DNA of 64,000 nt from Margaritispora aquatica (taxonomy: Eukaryota > Ascomycota > Leotiomycetes > Helotiales > Discinellaceae), in assembly GCA_007644065.1 (NCBI GenBank), contig VJWN01000003.1, positions 1,612,001 through 1,676,000 of the forward strand, given 5' to 3'. This document shows, piece after piece, positions 59,514-64,000 of this stretch. The notes under the pieces were generated by a model. That model worked only from the letters and a program-made list of their open reading frames with translations. It had not been told where the DNA came from and did not search any database. Within the stretch, counting starts at the first letter, position 1, and the number at the start of each line of letters is the position of its first letter. A program made the translations under genes and the position numbers.

Positions 59514-60042
59514 TTACGGCTTAATCTCTACGCCGACAGTCTTTGCCTGCGCAACCACACTCCTACACAAGCCCTCCAAGCTCAACCCACTCAGCCTCAA
59601 CTCGCTCTGCTTAATCTTCGCAATCTCGTACACATGCTTCAGACTAATCGTCCCCACAATCTCATTCCCACTCTTCCCCTTCAGCTTGCCCTTCTTCTCC
59701 TGCACACCCGCCGCCTTCAGCAGGAGATACGCCGTCGTCGGCGTCCGCAACTCGAAGTGGAACGATCGATCGGGTCGGACGGTGACGCGCGCGGGGATCG
59801 GGATTCCAGGCGTCATATGTGCAGTGCGCGCATTGAACTCCTGTGAGGTTCTGCGATTAGATTTCGGTTTATGTTGAGGTGTTGATGGAGTAGCAAAGGA
59901 ATAGGGAACATACCTTGCAAAAGTCCATAGATTTCACTCCTTTACTACCCAGCGCAGGGCCGACTGGCGGACTGGGACTTGCCTGTCCAGCGCCCACGAT
60001 GAGCTTGACGATCTGATCGGTTGCTACTTTTGCTCGAGACAT
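59514..60042 (-). CDS. MRPL19: Mitochondrial large ribosomal subunit protein uL11m
   Basis: Component of the mitochondrial ribosome's GTPase-associated centre. Exons 60042-59914 and 59840-59514 give 151 aa, close to bacterial L11. Landmarks are [20 protein letters not shown] and [15 protein letters not shown] in the N-terminal domain, [20 protein letters not shown] in the middle, and the RNA-binding domain with [15 protein letters not shown] and [15 protein letters not shown]. The PPVGPALG loop and bacterial-type order separate it from the cytosolic eL12/uL11. No long presequence is present, as in other fungal uL11m proteins. Confidence 0.93.
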
Positions 60043-60760
60043 GTTGGTGGTGGTTGAATTGGTGCTGAAGAGGTTGATGTCGCTGTCGTGGTTTGAGCAA
60101 TCGAGGTTCGGGAATTTTAGTGGAGCCGGTATTTTGCAGCAGGGGTAAAGTCATGTGATCGTAAATTTTAATCAAGGTACAACTTCAACTTGACTCAAGA
60201 TCAATAACTATGAGGTAGTGAATTATATAATTAAATGTGAGGAAATGGAGTAGAACCATCTGAAATAGTGGATGGAAAATAACTTGCAAGCTTGCGGTCT
60301 ATGGATTTTCCTCCCTTACGACGTTGCCGTTCAGTAAACCTGGAACCTCAATATCTAATTGGGAAAGCTACCGATACAACTGTCAATAATGTATTTATTA
60401 TTATGCAGGAGTAAGATACTTATAGATAGTAACTCTGAAAGATATCTAATAGACCTTCAGCATTAGAGAAAGTAGATTAACCAATTCTCGCAAAACATAC
60501 TCGCTTATCACTAGCAGAACGTACGAAAGTCGATCACAAATCTTTTATCTTAAATGTAAGAGGAAATCTATTCTTCTAAACCCGTTTCTAAACGAACTCC
60601 GTATAAACACTACCACTCCTGGTATCATCAAAAGCCCCCAAACTCCAAAATCAATCCCCCTACTCTCATTTTCCAATCCTTCCCTGTCCCATATATAAAC
60701 ACCCAAATCCAACCCTATTTATATACCCTCTGACTTATCCCATCCTCTCACTATCCCTCA
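60043..60760. other. Intergenic region
   Basis: 718 bases, AT-rich to 60600 then C-rich. No supported gene. Confidence 0.5.
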
Positions 60761-61288
60761 TCATTTTCTCACCACCTCTCCGGCGCCCTCCTCCCCACGG
60801 AACAACAACAATCCATCTGAATGACCCATCACATAGTCCATCGCAAAGGGTTCGCTTTTCCTCCTCTCAAACGACTTTACGAGGGTGTCGAAGATGTTCT
60901 GTACTAGTGATGGACGCGTTGGTAGGTTGTGGAAACTGTGAAGGGAGTTAGATATGGGATTTTGGTAGGGAGGGAGCGAAAGAAGGAAGGAACGTACGCT
61001 GAGGTTGTGGTCGATGAGGAGCTGAGTGAGGAGGTCTTGGAGGAGAATGATCCGATGGATGAAGTGCGTGGCATCTTGGAATTGGTATTGGTGTTGAAGT
61101 TTAGTTTGAGATTGAGTTTGTGAGAAGGCTCGCTTGGAATGTGTGAAAGGGGAGGTGATGTATGTTTTTGTGTTCGGTAGAATCGGTTGTGGTTGGCGAA
61201 GTGTGAGATGAATTTGAAAACCGTTTAAGATTTTAGTTTGCTGAAGACTTGGTATTATCGTTTGAACAGTGGATTTGGATATCCTCAT
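60761..61288 (-). CDS. Hypothetical protein, possibly mitochondrial
   Basis: A continuous frame of 175 codons from the ATG at 61288. The N-terminus (MRISKSTVQTIIPSLQQTK onward) is basic, Ser/Thr/Gln-rich and free of acidic residues up to about residue 70, suggestive of a mitochondrial presequence with an RAFSQT-type end. The remainder (HFIHRIILLQDLLTQLLIDHNLS, IFDTLVKSFERRKSEPFAMDY) could be a small helical domain. A textbook intron (GTACGT donor, CTAAC branch, CACAG acceptor; about 62 bases near 60948-61009) lies inside the frame. Its removal would change the C-terminus to a short unrelated end. No family was recognised. Confidence 0.4.
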   Translation of the reverse strand: MRISKSTVQTIIPSLQQTKILNGFQIHLTLRQPQPILPNTKTYITSPFTHSKRAFSQTQSQTKLQHQYQFQDATHFIHRIILLQDLLTQLLIDHNLSVRSFLLSLPPYQNPISNSLHSFHNLPTRPSLVQNIFDTLVKSFERRKSEPFAMDYVMGHSDGLLLFRGEEGAGEVVRK

Positions 61289-62282
61289 AACTACGTCCAC
61301 AGCAAAGTATATATATATCCAGCACTCACTCCCATACCCGTGGCCGTTCCCATGCCCATCCCCGTCCCACCTCGGGCAAGCCCGATATCAAGTCATCTCA
61401 TCTCATCGCCAAACAAACAACACACAAGCTACAAGCGACAAGCGAACCGACTTTTACAGTAGTGGGTATCCGCAGCCTTATGATCGCGAATAAAACGCCC
61501 CTCTCGCTTGTCGTCTCGGAGCTGACGCCCGCATTCAGATGTGCGCCCCACAACTTGGCGAGAAAGCTGACTGTGCTGAGTCGTGGCGCTGTAGTTGGTT
61601 GTTTCTCAGGAGCGGTATGCCCGTTCAATTCGTGGTTAGATACAATCGTATTGTTCAATCTGGTTGGTACTTGGGTCGAATTTTGTGAGAATAGGTGGGG
61701 GGTTTGTGGTGTGCATGCATACCGAGGTCGAAAATACCCTCATTTTCCAAATCGAACATTCCATTTGCTCGTTAATCATATGTTCTAGAAGGCCCGTCAA
61801 ATGCAGGCCGCATCCAATAGTAGCCGCATCTCGTCTACAATGTTGTCGCTGTTTCGGAAGATTTGCTGATTTAGGACATTGGGAGTGAGCTTTCAGTTGA
61901 CATCGTGGGAAATGTCTGCGCCACGCAAGATAATACCTTTAAATTTCGTGATTTGCATGTGATTGTCATGACAGTTATGTATCAAAATTGACTTGCGTGG
62001 CCTACTTTGACTTGTTTTATTGCTCGGATTTAAGCAATGGATAGTAGTTATTATCATGTCCTGCTTCTAGGTAAGATTAATGCGTATAATCTAGACAACG
62101 AATTGTTAGTAGATAGAGAATTTCAGTACTGAAGCATCGAGCTTTGAGCAACATGCGATATCTAGTCTAAAATATTCTATACATATATCATAGTCTCTAC
62201 TTCTCCCACTTACGTCTACCCATCATTCGAACTGCAATACTTCCACTTCAGCCATCCCCACCGACGCCACCATTTCGTAGCC
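61289..62282. other. Intergenic region
   Basis: About 1 kb between the hypothetical gene and the MFS transporter 3' end. No gene, RNA or repeat is supported. Confidence 0.5.
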
Positions 62283-64000
62283 TCAAACACGATCCCTCTC
62301 ACTCTCATCTTCCTTATACTCTTCCAATGCGCCATGTCCCGCGCCTAGCGACCCGAGAAAACCAGTCAAATACGCCCCAGCCGCAATCAAAAACGGTAGT
62401 CCCAACCACAGCTGATCCTCCCAGCCAATCGCGATCGCCAAGCTGCGATTCAGCACCAGCGAGCCAAACGCGGCGCCCACACCGTCCCCGACTGCAATGA
62501 TGGTGTAGAGCACGGCGATTTGCTCGCGACGCACGAGGTCGGTAAGGACGGATTGGATGCCAGGTCGTAGGGAGACGCCAAGGGTGAATGTTAGGAGCCC
62601 TGTTTACGTGGACGAGTTAGCTGTTTGTGTATTATTGGTGGTTTGGAGGTGGAAAGGGAGAGGAGAGTGGTGAAAGGGGACGGAAGCGGAGACGGGGACG
62701 GGGAAAATAAATGGGGAGAAGTAGGAGCGTACCGGTAATGAAGGGCGCGAGGTGCTGCCCGAGTGCCATTACCAAGGAGCCTATGGCTGTGGCAAAGAAG
62801 CTGAACTGGACGAGTCGTAGATCGACTTTATTGGAGTGGGCGTTGTACTTCACTTGCGCGATCTCCTTAAGCGAGGGGATGACGAGGATGAGGAGGACGA
62901 GACTTTCAACTAGCTGGATTGTGATCACACGGCTTGCCTAGGATACGTCAGTATTGACACGTATAATGTTGCGTATGGAATGAGGGTGGAAAGCTTACAG
63001 CAGCAAGAGTCAACCCAAATTTCTTCGGTATATACTGAAGCCATAACTCAGCAATTGGAGTGCGAAGCGAAGCAATAGGCACGGTAAGCAGTAGAAGCAC
63101 CACGTTCTTATCCTTGATAATCTGGGCCATGAGGTGGATACTCTGGCGTACAGAGGAAAGGAGATCCATTTTCGCTTCATCTCCTTCAATCTCGCTGTCT
63201 TCATCTAACTCTATTGTTGGATTTGGCGGGATCATGTAGAGGACAACCCAAAGCAGCATGATGATCGGCACGATGAGCAGCATGGGTGTGAACAGGTATT
63301 GGTGATCCATGAATGAGGCAGCGCCCATGACGGCGAAGATCTCGGTTGAGAGTTGCACGGCCCCAAGGAAGAAAAAGCAGATGGATCTATAACTCAAATT
63401 AGTCCAATGAGTGCGGGTAGCGAGGATTAGGGCAGCTTACCGATTAGCCTCTGGTACATGCTTCGCAAGTATAGAGTACATAAGCGAGGCCATCACCGGC
63501 GTCGAGCCACCAATCGAGCGAAACAATGGTCCGAAAACAGCCGTCCAAATTGGGAACGTCTGCCAGAAGTAACACACCATAACGAACCACGCACAATACA
63601 GTGTGAAACCGAAGAGGTTCACTGCGCCTAACAGCCGCTCGCCTACACGATTTACAAGCAATCCATACGGAATTGTAAGCACTAGGCCAACAATCGCTTC
63701 TAGCGCACCAAGGGAGCCACGTAGGTGCGCAAGCTTCTGCTGGATGTCGGGAGATTTACATAGCGCTTCGGGAATCCGGCCGTGGCTATCGATGACGCCT
63801 GGGTCGGCAACAAGGTAGTGCTCTCGGCAGAAACCAAGCTCGATTAGACGAACGGAGGAGATAGTCTTGAATACCTCGCATATAGTACCGAGAAAGAGAA
63901 AGACACCAAGGAGGAAGGCAGTGCTTATTGCGGCTTTGGTCCAACTGTTTGCGAGGTTAGTTGACATCTTCGCTTGGGCAGATCTTGTGACTTACCCCTT
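62283..64000 (-). CDS. Major facilitator superfamily transporter, 5' end probably outside the window
   Basis: Exons 63944(or 63967)-63441, 63386-62999, 62937-62733 and 62599-62283 give about 478 aa if the ATG at 63967 is the start. The protein has a 12-helix MFS pattern with a cytoplasmic central loop rich in acidic residues (ELDEDSEIEGDEAK). A loop resembling MFS motif A (GLLVNRVGERLLG) follows helix 2, and SICFFFLGAVQL and GLLTFTLGVSLRPG lie in later helices. Just before the first helix the sequence reads as an intron end (GTAAGT at about 63995, CTAAC branch, AACAG acceptor at 63945). A first exon beyond the right edge, encoding the cytoplasmic N-terminus, is therefore more likely than a start at 63967. 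Substrate unknown; the group resembles fungal multidrug or metabolite exporters flanking secondary-metabolism genes, but no cluster is visible here. Confidence 0.85.

Noticed and set aside
59392..59877. Plus-strand frames opposite uL11m
   Set aside because: Antisense shadow of a well-supported ribosomal protein gene.
1..64000. tRNA genes and CRISPR arrays
   Set aside because: No stretch with a convincing B-box plus cloverleaf was noticed and no regularly spaced repeats occur; CRISPR is not expected in a fungal nucleus.

Overview
This window is nuclear DNA of a filamentous ascomycete (Pezizomycotina). The gene families look most like a leotiomycete such as a Sclerotinia/Botrytis relative, but that placement is inference from family resemblance only. 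The evidence for a filamentous fungus is: many short introns (about 45-180 nt) with GTAAGT-type donors and CTAAC/CTGAC branch sites, a fungal chitin synthase, an Msb2-type signalling mucin, a Zn2Cys6 regulator, a CYP7/8-like P450 and a Fet3-like multicopper oxidase. No tRNA, rRNA, CRISPR array or recognisable transposon was found.

Layout. (1) 1-11 kb is gene-poor. It holds two paralogous, secreted, cysteine-rich proteins (140-886 and 3539-4527) that are themselves internal duplications, followed by about 6.7 kb with only possible coding relics. (2) 11.2-18.4 kb is a dense housekeeping block on the + strand: FKBP12-type isomerase, ubiquitin-activating enzyme E1 (UBA1) and an ECM4-type glutathionyl-hydroquinone reductase. 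The first and third have a mitochondrial-looking N-terminal extension plus a second in-frame Met. (3) 20.4-34.2 kb carries cell-surface genes on the - strand: a multicopper oxidase with an Asn/Gly repeat tail, a chitin synthase with a very long N-terminus, and the mucin Msb2. (4) 34.2-43.0 kb has no confident gene. (5) 43.0-46.7 kb is a divergent pair: AP-1 beta adaptin (-) and EMC4 (+). (6) 48-64 kb holds a single-pass membrane protein with a Cys-rich ectodomain, a Pmp3-family protein, a short Zn2Cys6 regulator, an HLTF/Rad5-like helicase, a P450, mitochondrial uL11, a hypothetical protein and an MFS transporter cut by the right edge.

The genes do not form an obvious biosynthetic cluster. 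A loose cell-wall/secretion theme (chitin synthase, Msb2, AP-1, EMC4, multicopper oxidase) is visible, but these are broadly conserved genes and their proximity may be chance. The part most likely to be undescribed is the pair of internally duplicated cysteine-rich secreted proteins at the left edge. Exon coordinates are my own reading of splice sites. They were checked by reading-frame arithmetic, not by RNA data.
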